DNA of 64,000 nucleotides from LZORAL124-50-18 sp051208045 (GTDB lineage Bacteria > Pseudomonadota > Gammaproteobacteria > Pseudomonadales > Oleiphilaceae), in NCBI GenBank assembly GCA_051208045.1, contig JBPJFY010000012.1, positions 1-64,000 on the forward strand. Reading direction: 5' to 3'. The position numbers and the translations under genes are program-made. Below are positions 34,873-43,509 of the stretch, piece by piece; position 1 is the stretch's first letter, and each line of letters starts with the position of its first letter. A model generated the notes under the pieces. The model was not told where the DNA came from and ran no database searches. It saw only the letters and a program-made list of their open reading frames with translations.

Positions 34873-35412
34873 ATGCCAGTCACCGCATTTGATTATGACC
34901 TGAACCGCTTCGTGTGGACGCGTTTTCGCCGTCCCATCATGCAGCAGATACCGGCACACTGGCGTCACTGGCTCTTTGACACGGGCTCCCTCACGGCGCG
35001 ACTTATTCGTAAATCCGATGGTCACTTTCGTGTCGACCTGTTGGGGCAACATTGGCTCAAACCCTCCGCGTCTGAACGACAGGCGCTAGGGATGCCGAGC
35101 CACCAGCTGGCATTGACCCGGGAGGTCCATCTCTACGGGAAAGACACCCCCTGGGTCTTTGCCCACAGTGTCATCCCGGCGACCACGCTCACCGGGCCGG
35201 AGCGGCAACTGGCCCATCTCGGCACCCGGCCTCTCGGCGCTTACCTGTTTACCTGCCGAACCATGCGTCGAACCGGGCTGGAAGTCGGCAAGCTCGTTGT
35301 GTCCCCCAAGCTCACACTCTGGGCCCGCCGATCCGTCTTCTGGCTGAACAACAAACCGTTGCTGGTGTGTGAATATTTTTTACCAGCACTGGAGTCTGAG
35401 GAACTCTTGTAG
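34873..35412 (+). CDS. ubiC: Chorismate--pyruvate lyase
   Basis: Splits chorismate into 4-hydroxybenzoate and pyruvate, the first committed step of ubiquinone synthesis. It is 179 residues with the family pattern of basic and aromatic residues (WLFDTGSLTARL; LYGKDTPWVFAHSVIP; RPLGAYLF). GCAGGT lies upstream of the ATG. ubiA, which uses its product, starts 73 bp later. Confidence 0.9.
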   Translation: MPVTAFDYDLNRFVWTRFRRPIMQQIPAHWRHWLFDTGSLTARLIRKSDGHFRVDLLGQHWLKPSASERQALGMPSHQLALTREVHLYGKDTPWVFAHSVIPATTLTGPERQLAHLGTRPLGAYLFTCRTMRRTGLEVGKLVVSPKLTLWARRSVFWLNNKPLLVCEYFLPALESEELL

Positions 35413-35485
35413 TTTACTTAAGAAGCCTCCGAAAAACCGGCATATCGCTCAACGCAGCTTAGTTCACTGTGACACGGATACCGCT

Positions 35486-36361
35486 ATGGCCACGTCTCGC
35501 AATTTGACAGAAAAACTCGGTCTATACGCCCAACTCATGCGGCTCGACAAACCGATCGGGATTTATCTCCTCCTATGGCCCACGCTTTGGGCGCTCTGGC
35601 TGGCCGCGCACGGCTTCCCGAGTTTAAAAAATTTCCTGATTTTTGCTGGTGGCGTACTTCTGATGCGATCCGCCGGCTGTGTCATCAATGACTACGCTGA
35701 CCGCCACCTGGACCGCCATGTCGCGCGCACCAAAGACCGGCCACTGACGTCGGGCAAATTGAAAGCAGCGGAGGCCCTTGGCTTGTTTGCACTGCTCTGT
35801 CTGCTGGCCTTTGGCCTGGTGTGGATGACCAATCTACCGACCGTTTACCTGTCATTCGGCGGTGTCGCGCTGGCCGCGCTCTACCCGTTCATGAAACGGT
35901 ACACGTATTTACCCCAGGTTTTCCTCGGCGCAGCGTTTGCCTGGGCCGTTCCCATGGCGTTTATGGCGCAGACAGAAGCCGTCGAGCCAGTGGCCTGGCT
36001 CCTCTACACCGCTACCGTGGTCTGGACGGTCGCGTACGATACCATTTATGCCATGGTGGACCGGGAAGATGATCTGAAGATAGGCATCAAGTCGACCGCC
36101 ATTCTCTTTGGTACTGCCGACAAAGCCATTATTGCACTGCTACAAACCATGACCGTACTCATTCTCATCAGCATCGGCGTCCAAAAAGCCTTTGGCTTCT
36201 GGTATTTTTCCGGTATCACGCTCGGGGCCATGCTGTTTGTTTATCAGCAACACCTGATTCGCTACCGCCGCCCGGATCTCTGCTTTCAGGCCTTTCTCAA
36301 CAATCATTATGTCGGGCTGCTGGTTTTCCTCGGTCTCCTGTTCGAAACCTGGCCAGGCTAG
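35486..36361 (+). CDS. ubiA: 4-hydroxybenzoate octaprenyltransferase
   Basis: An integral membrane prenyltransferase that attaches the polyprenyl tail to 4-hydroxybenzoate. It is 291 residues with eight to nine hydrophobic helices. The two magnesium-prenyl-diphosphate motifs are INDYADRHLDRHV and YDTIYAMVDREDD. The start at 35486 (MATSRN) gives the usual length; an earlier ATG at 35369 overlaps ubiC and would add 39 unlikely residues. Confidence 0.95.
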   Translation: MATSRNLTEKLGLYAQLMRLDKPIGIYLLLWPTLWALWLAAHGFPSLKNFLIFAGGVLLMRSAGCVINDYADRHLDRHVARTKDRPLTSGKLKAAEALGLFALLCLLAFGLVWMTNLPTVYLSFGGVALAALYPFMKRYTYLPQVFLGAAFAWAVPMAFMAQTEAVEPVAWLLYTATVVWTVAYDTIYAMVDREDDLKIGIKSTAILFGTADKAIIALLQTMTVLILISIGVQKAFGFWYFSGITLGAMLFVYQQHLIRYRRPDLCFQAFLNNHYVGLLVFLGLLFETWPG

Positions 36362-36418
36362 GGCACGACCTTGCCCATCGCCCCAAGGTGCTTAAATTTT
36401 TCACCCCGGTAAGCCATA

Positions 36419-36452
36419 CTGTCATATATATGTCACATTGAGTCGTTGTAAT
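36419..36452 (+). promoter_or_regulatory. Pho box and -10 of phoB
   Basis: CTGTCAT-ATAT-ATGTCAC (36419-36436) is a 7-4-7 direct repeat, the PhoB-binding Pho box. Exactly ten bases later comes TGTAAT (36447-36452), a one-mismatch -10. This is the normal geometry of a PhoB-activated promoter, so phoB-phoR is probably autoregulated. Confidence 0.85.
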
Positions 36453-36498
36453 AGGTCTGAAAGCAAACTGCCTGAATAAGCAACTCACGGAACGCACC

Positions 36499-37209
36499 AT
36501 GTCAGATAAGACCGTATCGTCAGATAAGACCGTATTGATTGTGGATGATGAGCCTGCCATACGAGAAATGATCGCCGTCGCTCTGGAGATGGCGGACTAT
36601 CGCTGCCTGGAAGCACGCGATGCCCTGGAAGCGCACGCCATTGTTGTCGACAGCAAACCGGACCTCATTCTTCTGGACTGGATGTTGCCCGGCGCTTCGG
36701 GTATCGAGCTGGCACGACGACTCAAACGCGACGAAGCCACCGCAGAGATCCCCATCATCATACTGACGGCGAAAGCGGAAGAGGACAACAAAATTCAAGG
36801 CCTGGAAGTCGGTGCGGATGACTACATCACCAAGCCATTTTCCCCGCGTGAGCTGGTGGCGCGCTTGAAAGCCGTATTGCGCCGGACCACCCCTCAGGGC
36901 GTCGAGAGCCCCATTGAAATTGATGGTTTGCGGCTCGATCCCGTCTGCCACCGGGTCACCGCTAACAATGCGCCCGTCAATATGGGGCCAACGGAGTACA
37001 AGCTGCTCCAGTTTTTCATGACCCATCAGGATCGAGTGTACACCCGCGGCCAATTGCTTGACCAGGTCTGGGGGGGCAACGTTTATGTGGAAGAACGTAC
37101 TGTGGATGTGCATATCCGAAGGCTGCGCAAAGCCTTGGGTGACCGGCACGATCACCTGATCCAGACCGTGCGCGGCGCAGGCTACCGCTTCTCGACAAAG
37201 GCCGCCTGA
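36499..37209 (+). CDS. phoB: Phosphate regulon response regulator PhoB
   Basis: OmpR-class regulator of the phosphate-starvation response. The receiver domain (about 12-130) has the phospho-acceptor D60 in LILLDWMLPG and TKPF. The C-terminal winged helix (about 140-236) has the recognition segment YVEERTVDVHIRRLRKAL. It is 236 residues against 229 in E. coli because the first codons contain an 18-bp tandem duplication (SDKTVS then SDKTVL). It is followed by phoR. Confidence 0.96.
   Translation: MSDKTVSSDKTVLIVDDEPAIREMIAVALEMADYRCLEARDALEAHAIVVDSKPDLILLDWMLPGASGIELARRLKRDEATAEIPIIILTAKAEEDNKIQGLEVGADDYITKPFSPRELVARLKAVLRRTTPQGVESPIEIDGLRLDPVCHRVTANNAPVNMGPTEYKLLQFFMTHQDRVYTRGQLLDQVWGGNVYVEERTVDVHIRRLRKALGDRHDHLIQTVRGAGYRFSTKAA
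36502..36537 (+). repeat. 18-bp tandem duplication at the phoB N-terminus
   Basis: The 15-bp stretch TCAGATAAGACCGTA occurs at 36502-36516 and again at 36520-36534, a period of 18 bp. It encodes a repeated SDKTV before the receiver core and keeps the frame. Confidence 0.9.
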
Positions 37210-37295
37210 CCACCACCGGCCCGGCGTCTCAGACTACGAACTTCGTCCGGCTTCCGCTATACTTTCAGGCTTTGCCTATCAGAGAATTCGCTCAC

Positions 37296-38612
37296 ATGAG
37301 AAACAAGTGGAGCCACTACCTTTCCCTGATCCTGACCGTTTTCGGGCTGCTGACGCTGGTTGGCCTGTTGATCGGAGAAGTGGCCTGGACCCTCCTCGTG
37401 GGCAGCCTGGGGTACCTGACCTGGACGCTGCTCCAACTCTACCGTCTTCACCGCTGGCTTAATCATTCCGACCCGGAATCCAGCCCACCGGAGAGCGCCG
37501 GACTCTGGGGAGACATTTTCGACGGCATTCATCGACTTCAGAAACATCACACCAAAGCCCAACAACGCCTGCAGAATTATGTGGACCGCATTCAGGAATC
37601 AGCCAACTCCCTGAAAGATGGGGTAATCATGACGGACAGCCGTGGCTGCATGGAATGGTGGAATGATGCGGCGAACAATCTGCTGGGCTTCAAGTTTCCT
37701 TCGGATCAGGGACAGCGCATCTACAACCTGGTGCGACAGCCTGAATTCCAGCGGTATTTTGAGAAGAAAAACTACAGCACCCCGATCGAACTCACCTCCC
37801 CCAATAATCCGATGGTGCACCTCAAGTTCAATATTTCCACCTTTGGTGAGGGCGATCGATTGATCGTGGTGCAGGATGTCACCCAACTGCATCGACTCGA
37901 ACAGATGCGAAAAGACTTTGTCAGCAATGTGTCTCATGAACTGCGAACGCCCCTGACCGTCATCTCCGGCTATCTGGAAACCATCAATGACCATCTGGAC
38001 CAGCTCCCCGCAAAATGGCATCGTGCCTTCCGTACCATGGATATGCAATCCTTCCGGATGAAGAATCTGATCAGCGACCTTCTACTGCTCTCCAAGTTTG
38101 AAACCAGTGATGCCCGCACCAACCAGGCCAAAGTGAATATGCGCACGCTCCTATCCGGCTTGCGCCAGGATGCCGAAGCACTCAACACAGAGAAAAAACA
38201 CCAGATTCATTTTACCGTGGAAGCGGGTGATATTATGGGTAACGAACAACAATTACGCAGTGCTTTTTCCAATCTCGTCTTTAACGCGATCAAATACACA
38301 CCGGCAGGAGGGCAAATCGACGTACTCTGGACCAAGGAACGACAGGGCGCTTATTTCAGTGTGACCGACAGCGGTAAAGGCTTTGACCCCTACCACATCC
38401 CGCGCCTGACGGAACGTTTTTACCGGGTAGACAGTGGGCGCGACAGTACGGAGGGGGGGACCGGCCTGGGACTGGCCATTGTGAAACATGTGCTGATCAA
38501 TCACGATGGTGCGCTGAAGATTCACAGTCAGCCCGGCATGGGCAGTGAGTTTACCTGCACTTTCCCCAATGCTCGCTATGTTCCCCACACACCGGAGGAT
38601 GTCGCCGTCTGA
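37296..38612 (+). CDS. phoR: Phosphate regulon sensor kinase PhoR
   Basis: Membrane histidine kinase that controls PhoB. Two N-terminal hydrophobic helices (about 8-50) without a sizeable periplasmic domain are followed by a PAS domain (about 95-190). The HisKA domain has the phospho-histidine in FVSNVSHELRTPLTV. The ATP-binding domain has DSGKGFDPYHIPRLTERF and GGTGLGLAIVKH. The start ATG at 37296 is preferred; an ATG at 37272 would add eight residues. Lack of a periplasmic sensor fits signalling through PhoU and the Pst transporter, both encoded 15 kb away. Confidence 0.95.
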   Translation: MRNKWSHYLSLILTVFGLLTLVGLLIGEVAWTLLVGSLGYLTWTLLQLYRLHRWLNHSDPESSPPESAGLWGDIFDGIHRLQKHHTKAQQRLQNYVDRIQESANSLKDGVIMTDSRGCMEWWNDAANNLLGFKFPSDQGQRIYNLVRQPEFQRYFEKKNYSTPIELTSPNNPMVHLKFNISTFGEGDRLIVVQDVTQLHRLEQMRKDFVSNVSHELRTPLTVISGYLETINDHLDQLPAKWHRAFRTMDMQSFRMKNLISDLLLLSKFETSDARTNQAKVNMRTLLSGLRQDAEALNTEKKHQIHFTVEAGDIMGNEQQLRSAFSNLVFNAIKYTPAGGQIDVLWTKERQGAYFSVTDSGKGFDPYHIPRLTERFYRVDSGRDSTEGGTGLGLAIVKHVLINHDGALKIHSQPGMGSEFTCTFPNARYVPHTPEDVAV

Positions 38613-38621
38613 CGCGGCCGC

Positions 38622-39515
38622 CTATCGAAAACGTGCCATAAACTTGGAAAGGTGCTCCATTTTTTCCGGATCTTCATCCACAAACCGAATGATCATGCTG
38701 ACAAAATCAGTGTCTTGTCGTTTTTCAACCGCCTGCAATTGATGCACATAGCCATTGAGTCGCGCCATCTGGCCTTCCTCAAACTCGATATCCACAACGG
38801 CGGCATCCAGAATACCGGGAAACTTCATATCCCGCTTGGCAATCACTTTCACCTCGGTCAGCGACACCGCTTTGATGATGCATTTCAGGGTCACATCCGC
38901 AAATCGAACCGATGCGAAGTTCTGAGTTTTCAACTCCACGGATTGCGAAGCCGCTGGTGCAGGAGCCGCTGGGGGAGCGGCCGCCCCACCGCCGCCGAGC
39001 AGGACATCGGCCGACTTGTTGAGGTGATTGGTGTTTGTCGCTGGTTTCGCCGCGCTTGCCCCAGTCAACAACGACGCCGATTGTTTGAAGGCGTCCTGCA
39101 AGGGTGAGCCAACGGTTGCGGGCCCGGCACCTTTGAGCTTTTTGCCCAACGCTTTCACAATCTTTGCCGAGAGTTGCTCGGCACTGAACGGCTTGCCCAG
39201 ATAATCCGTTACGCCCGTTTGAATCGCTTGAAGTACGTTGCTCTTGTCACCCCGGCTGGTGACCATGACAAAAGGAACGTCCTTGTGGGCATCTTGCTGG
39301 CGAGCCCATTCCAGAAGCTCCAACCCGGTCATTTCAGGCATTTCCCAATCACACAGAATGAGGTCAAATCTGTTGCGAATCAAAATGGCCTGAGCCTTTT
39401 TGCCATTGATGGCCTCTTCAAGTTTGATCATGGGAAAGTTGGTTCGAATTGTCCGTTTTACCATATCCCGAACAAAACTGGCGTCATCCACAACCAAGGC
39501 TTTTAACGTACTCAT
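38622..39515 (-). CDS. Response regulator with Ala/Pro linker and C-terminal PilZ-like domain
   Basis: The receiver domain (about 1-125) has VVDDASFVRDM and the phospho-acceptor in DLILCDWEMPEM. An Ala/Pro/Gly-rich linker (about 165-205) follows. The C-terminal 100 residues are a beta-rich domain that resembles a PilZ fold by layout, but I do not see the RxxxR and (D/N)xSxxG c-di-GMP motifs. The start at 39515 (MSTLKALVVDDA) fits the receiver fold; GTG 39542 is possible. From memory, Pseudomonas also has a response regulator in the phoR-phoU interval. It is convergent with phoR. Confidence 0.78.
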   Translation of the reverse strand: MSTLKALVVDDASFVRDMVKRTIRTNFPMIKLEEAINGKKAQAILIRNRFDLILCDWEMPEMTGLELLEWARQQDAHKDVPFVMVTSRGDKSNVLQAIQTGVTDYLGKPFSAEQLSAKIVKALGKKLKGAGPATVGSPLQDAFKQSASLLTGASAAKPATNTNHLNKSADVLLGGGGAAAPPAAPAPAASQSVELKTQNFASVRFADVTLKCIIKAVSLTEVKVIAKRDMKFPGILDAAVVDIEFEEGQMARLNGYVHQLQAVEKRQDTDFVSMIIRFVDEDPEKMEHLSKFMARFR

Positions 39516-39709
39516 AGGGCTATTACACTCAACCTTAAACACCGATGCCGGTGCAAAAATATGCAGTATTCGAACCTACAAGCATAGCTCAGGCCAGGGT
39601 ATTCAGCCATTACAAACTGTATCTGAGTGTTCTGCCTCCGTTTGACCTCCCTGACACAACAATCAACAACCAGTTACTCAAAAAGAGAGACCTGGACTGT
39701 CTGGGAATG

Positions 39710-39736
39710 CCGCCCCTGTGGTAGTCTACAGGGCGG
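39710..39736. other. Inverted repeat in the spacer before the deacetylase gene
   Basis: CCGCCCCTGT and ACAGGGCGG pair with one bulged C around a short loop that is itself a small palindrome (GTAGTCTAC). It lies about 95 bp upstream of the deacetylase start, without a T-tract. The rest of 39516-39830 is AT-rich with no gene that I can support; GGAGG occurs at 39769-39773 without a usable start nearby. Confidence 0.4.
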
Positions 39737-39830
39737 TCGCCAATCAACCTCTTCATTGCACGAATGACGGAGGAGCGAAGCTAAAACCTGAAGCAACTAA
39801 ACTGCTCCCAAACGACAATTGGTTCTAACG

Positions 39831-40859
39831 ATGTACGACAAAAACAACGTGCCTGATTCTGATGACGCCACAGAGGTCTGTATTACTATCGACACTGAGT
39901 TCAGTATCGCTGGGCATTTTAATGATCCCGAAAAGTATAAGCCGTTGGCGGACCCAGTGGTGTATTGCCACGATGGTACCGACGAGCAAGGCCTCGGCTT
40001 TATGCTGAAAACGTTTGATCGATTCGGCATCAAGGCATCATTTTTTGTGGAAGCAGCCAACAGCTTCTATTTTGGTGACGCCCCAATGCAAAGAGTTGTC
40101 GATCGATTGATACAAGCCGGACAAGATGTGCAACTCCACATTCATCCCGTCTGGCTCAGTTTTGATCAGCCAAGCGCGCGAGGAGGCTTTCCTAGAAATG
40201 ACGATTGCGACAAACGAAGCTTCGAGGATCTCAAGCTGGCATTTTCGAAATGCATTGAAGTATTTGAACGCTGGACGGGGCACCCCCCTCTCGCCATCAG
40301 AACCGGCAGTCTCCGATCTGATGAAAACGTGTATCATGTTATGCACGAACTGGGTATTCCTCTAAGTTCCAACATTGCTCTTGGAGTATTTTCTCCCAGA
40401 CAGAAAGCGCTCCACAAGCTGAATGGCAGGCACAATTTATTTGGTGTAATGGAACTCCCCGTGTTCACCTATCAAGACTCTCGTTTTCGCGGCAATCCGC
40501 ACTTAAAATCGCTGCAGATTACCAGCTGCTCCTGGCCGGAAATGAAGCATTTACTCTGGAAGGCGAGGAAAAGCGGCGTTCGCTCCATAGTCATTCTTAC
40601 TCACCCCTTCGAGTTTGTGAAAAAGTCAGACTTTCAGTACACCCGCCTTCACCGGAACCGGATCAACCAGCGTCGACTTGAACAGCTCTGTGAATTTATC
40701 GCGAGCCATCCCGGAGATTTTAAAGCCACAACATTTACAAGCAGCTTCGATCATTGGACAAACAGTGAAGAGAGTGAAAGAAAGATTGCCATACCAGGTT
40801 ACTACGCCGTTGGCCGAAAACTTCACAATCGATTAAATGATGTCATTTGGCACTATTAA
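39831..40859 (+). CDS. Polysaccharide deacetylase-like protein
   Basis: A NodB-fold carbohydrate esterase, probably acting on an exopolysaccharide. ITIDTEFS near residue 20 is the first metal or catalytic motif. ASFFVEAAN and the HIHPVWL segment (metal histidines) follow at about 65 and 100. VILTHPFEF near residue 255 is the last motif. It is 342 residues from ATG 39831; a TTG at 39819 is an alternative. Base composition is more AT-rich than the flanking genes. The ATP-grasp gene follows after 26 bp, so they form a pair. Confidence 0.8.
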   Translation: MYDKNNVPDSDDATEVCITIDTEFSIAGHFNDPEKYKPLADPVVYCHDGTDEQGLGFMLKTFDRFGIKASFFVEAANSFYFGDAPMQRVVDRLIQAGQDVQLHIHPVWLSFDQPSARGGFPRNDDCDKRSFEDLKLAFSKCIEVFERWTGHPPLAIRTGSLRSDENVYHVMHELGIPLSSNIALGVFSPRQKALHKLNGRHNLFGVMELPVFTYQDSRFRGNPHLKSLQITSCSWPEMKHLLWKARKSGVRSIVILTHPFEFVKKSDFQYTRLHRNRINQRRLEQLCEFIASHPGDFKATTFTSSFDHWTNSEESERKIAIPGYYAVGRKLHNRLNDVIWHY

Positions 40860-40885
40860 ACAGCATCTATTAACGGATTTTCATC

Positions 40886-42100
40886 ATGGACAGTACGAAT
40901 AGAGTCATCGTTTATGGCACAGATACCCAAATAGGATTGAGTATCGTACGAGAGCTGGGAAAACATGGCTGCCATGTCATTGGCATCGGAAAAAACAAGG
41001 ATTCCCTGGGACTGAGATCCGGCTACGTAAGCGAGAAACATGTCCTAACAGGAAAAACCGACGAAGAAAAAACACAGTTTATCAATCTCGTCACCAAGAA
41101 AACCGGTGCACAATACTTAATGTGTGTTTCTGAGGATGACATCTTATTCTTTAACCGAGTAAAAAACCGCTTGATGGTGAAAGCTCTGGTACCAGACCTG
41201 GATAAAATCAATAAGGTACTGAGCAAGCAATACACAGCTGAAATCGCTGCAAGTGTAGGCATCACCACGCCCAAGAGTTATCAGATTGATCGATTGCAAG
41301 ACCTCAATCTGCTTCGAGTTCAACTACGCTTTCCCGTGATTCTCAAATGGAGCAATCCACACGAGGTGATTGCTCAGGCTCATGCACAGGGTATTCGAAT
41401 TGAAAAAATTGTTTATATCCACAGCAGTGAAGAATTGCAGCAGGCAATGAGCACCTTTGAGACTTTAAACGCCTTCCCAATGATTCAAGAGTATTGTCCC
41501 GGGATAGGACTGGGCCAATTTTTTTACATGCATGAAGGGAAAGCTCTGCTGAGGTTTCAGCACCACCGGTTACACGAGTGGCCGCCTGAAGGAGGATTCT
41601 CCACGCTCTGCAAAAGCGTTTCCATGGACCACCACCTCGAGCTGCAGGAAAAGTCGATCGCTCTACTGCGCGCAATGAAATGGGAGGGGGTCGCCATGGT
41701 TGAATATCGATATGATGCCCAGAGTGACTCCGCCGTACTCATGGAGATCAATGGCCGTTTCTGGGGGAGTCTGCCTCTGGCCTACCACTCACGAGTTCCT
41801 TTTGCGTGGTTTACCTACATGATTCAAGGGCGTGGAACCGTTCCTGCTTTGCAGGAGTCACGGATAGAAGGACTCTATTGTCGCAATGTATTGGTTGAAA
41901 TTAAGCGACTCATTCGTATTTTATTCCAGCCAGGAAAAATTCAGGACAAGACCCTTAAATTCAACCGCTCAAGCGAAGTACTGTCTTTTTTTACAGGATA
42001 CTTCAATCCCAAAATGCGTTACTACCTCTACGAACGGAACGATATCAGCCCCTTGTTCGCTGACTGGAAGATTCTGCTGAAAAAACTATTGAAGCGGTGA
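40886..42100 (+). CDS. ATP-grasp ligase of unknown substrate
   Basis: It is 404 residues. An N-terminal Rossmann-like pre-ATP-grasp region (VIVYGTDTQIGLSIVRELGK) precedes an ATP-grasp domain (about 115-330). The latter has the lysine in FPVILKW, the hinge MIQEYCPG and the metal-binding VLMEINGRFWGSL. These enzymes join a carboxylate to an amine or thiol; this subtype often sits in exopolysaccharide loci. It is AT-rich (23 G+C in the 60 bases 41041-41100). It probably acts with the deacetylase gene before it. Confidence 0.8.
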   Translation: MDSTNRVIVYGTDTQIGLSIVRELGKHGCHVIGIGKNKDSLGLRSGYVSEKHVLTGKTDEEKTQFINLVTKKTGAQYLMCVSEDDILFFNRVKNRLMVKALVPDLDKINKVLSKQYTAEIAASVGITTPKSYQIDRLQDLNLLRVQLRFPVILKWSNPHEVIAQAHAQGIRIEKIVYIHSSEELQQAMSTFETLNAFPMIQEYCPGIGLGQFFYMHEGKALLRFQHHRLHEWPPEGGFSTLCKSVSMDHHLELQEKSIALLRAMKWEGVAMVEYRYDAQSDSAVLMEINGRFWGSLPLAYHSRVPFAWFTYMIQGRGTVPALQESRIEGLYCRNVLVEIKRLIRILFQPGKIQDKTLKFNRSSEVLSFFTGYFNPKMRYYLYERNDISPLFADWKILLKKLLKR

Positions 42101-42132
42101 GTGCGCCTTCAGGTACCTGCAACGCCAGTAGA

Positions 42133-42702
42133 CTATGCATTAATCCCATGAATGATCTTGTACTCATCCACCAGCCTCGTTGTCGCATTCAAGATCACGT
42201 GGTAACAGTTGGCGAAATACATCTCATCGTGCACATGAGGGTCATGAATATGTAAACGCCTTGGCTTGGCCCACTGCCCCAACAAGGCGATTTGCGCTTT
42301 GCTACCCTGGGGCAAAAGCCCAGCCAGCCGACGGGCATGCCTGACCTCCATGACAAGCATCAGGTCGTCATCTTTGATTTCAAAGTCACTCAGAGCCGTT
42401 GTTCTATGTGCATCCATAGATATCCCGAATTTGTTTGCGGTGGTGATACCTAGTTCAAACGCCGGTAATCCCGTGGTGGTTGCAAGTCCAAATCCAGCTG
42501 TATTCAAGCCTTTCTGCTTTGCCACCACCTCAGCAAAAGGGCTGCGACAAATATTTCCGAGGCAAACAAACACAAGCCGATTCACCCGGGCCAGATCGAC
42601 ATTCTCAAATTCACGCGTGCGACCCAACCAAGACTCGACATGAGCCAAAATTAACCGAATCAAACCACGCTCGCTTGCATAGTGATCTTTAATAAACCGC
42701 AT
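42133..42702 (-). CDS. Low-molecular-weight protein tyrosine phosphatase family protein
   Basis: It is 189 residues. The P-loop VFVCLGNICRSPF (CX5R) lies near residue 50, after a helical N-terminal extension of about 40 residues that typical 150-residue family members lack. The D-loop is DPHVHD rather than DPY or DPF. Such phosphatases often control Wzc-type kinases in capsule export, but no such kinase is in the window. It is convergent with the ATP-grasp gene, 32 bp away. AGGG lies upstream of the ATG. Confidence 0.85.
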   Translation of the reverse strand: MRFIKDHYASERGLIRLILAHVESWLGRTREFENVDLARVNRLVFVCLGNICRSPFAEVVAKQKGLNTAGFGLATTTGLPAFELGITTANKFGISMDAHRTTALSDFEIKDDDLMLVMEVRHARRLAGLLPQGSKAQIALLGQWAKPRRLHIHDPHVHDEMYFANCYHVILNATTRLVDEYKIIHGINA

Positions 42703-42747
42703 ACTTACCCTATGAAGTTGAAGTACAGTTTTCTATTTAGCATCATC

Positions 42748-43488
42748 TTAGACATTTTTTGATAACTCTTCAGACCGCACCCAATACACCGTCGCGCCAC
42801 ACACAGCGGCCGGAACCACGATCAGATTCACCACGGGAATCATCGCCGCCACCATCACCGGCGCACCAAAACCCAGTGCTTTTGCACGCTGGCGGCCCAG
42901 CCGTTTACGCATCTCACCAAACGTTTGCCGATTATTGTCGGATGGATAGTCCACATATTGCACGGCCATCATCCAGGCAGAAAAAACAAACCACAGCAGG
43001 GCGGCGATCAGATTCACGACCGGAATAAAGCCAAGAATCAGCAAGCCCAGCGCACGTGGCAGGTAATACAATATTTTCTGCACTTCTCGCAGCAGCGCGC
43101 GCGGAATAGAGGCCACCAGCGCCTTCCAGCCACCCTCCATATCCAGTGGTTGACCCGTCAGTTTTTTCTGAACCATCTCGGACAGGAAGCCATAAAATGG
43201 TGCACCGACAATATTGGCTACCGCAACAAACGTGTAAGCGAACACCACTGCCACCAGCACACCATACGCCAACCACAGCAGCCAGCTTAAAAAGCTGAGC
43301 CAGTCCGGTAGCCAATTCATCATCCAGGCCACCATCGCGTCGTACAGGCCACCCGCCCAATAGATCAACGCGCCAAACAGCGCAATGTTCAGGGTCAACG
43401 GAATGATCACCAGCCAGCGCAATCCAGGCTCAGTGATCAATCGCATTCCCTGCATGAAGTAGCCAAATCCCAGGCCAAAATCCTTCAT
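42748..43488 (-). CDS. cysZ: Sulfate transporter CysZ
   Basis: Inner-membrane protein that brings in sulfate for cysteine synthesis. It is 246 residues with about four to six hydrophobic segments and the family start GFGYFMQGMRLITEPGLRW. Further signatures are FYGFLSEMVQKKL and YVDYPSDNNRQTF. ATG 43488 has GGGAG seven bases upstream and is preferred to TTG 43494. No other cys genes are adjacent. Confidence 0.92.
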   Translation of the reverse strand: MKDFGLGFGYFMQGMRLITEPGLRWLVIIPLTLNIALFGALIYWAGGLYDAMVAWMMNWLPDWLSFLSWLLWLAYGVLVAVVFAYTFVAVANIVGAPFYGFLSEMVQKKLTGQPLDMEGGWKALVASIPRALLREVQKILYYLPRALGLLILGFIPVVNLIAALLWFVFSAWMMAVQYVDYPSDNNRQTFGEMRKRLGRQRAKALGFGAPVMVAAMIPVVNLIVVPAAVCGATVYWVRSEELSKNV

Positions 43489-43509
43489 TTCCAAACTCCC
43501 GTTCCTAAA

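Noticed and set aside
36520..37155. Open frame of 211 codons antisense to phoB
   Set aside because: Produced by the codon bias of phoB, which is certain from its motifs and Pho box.
42133..42702. Arsenate reductase as identity of the tyrosine phosphatase gene
   Set aside because: The CX5R loop is shared, but the further cysteines needed for arsenate reduction are not evident and no ars genes are near.
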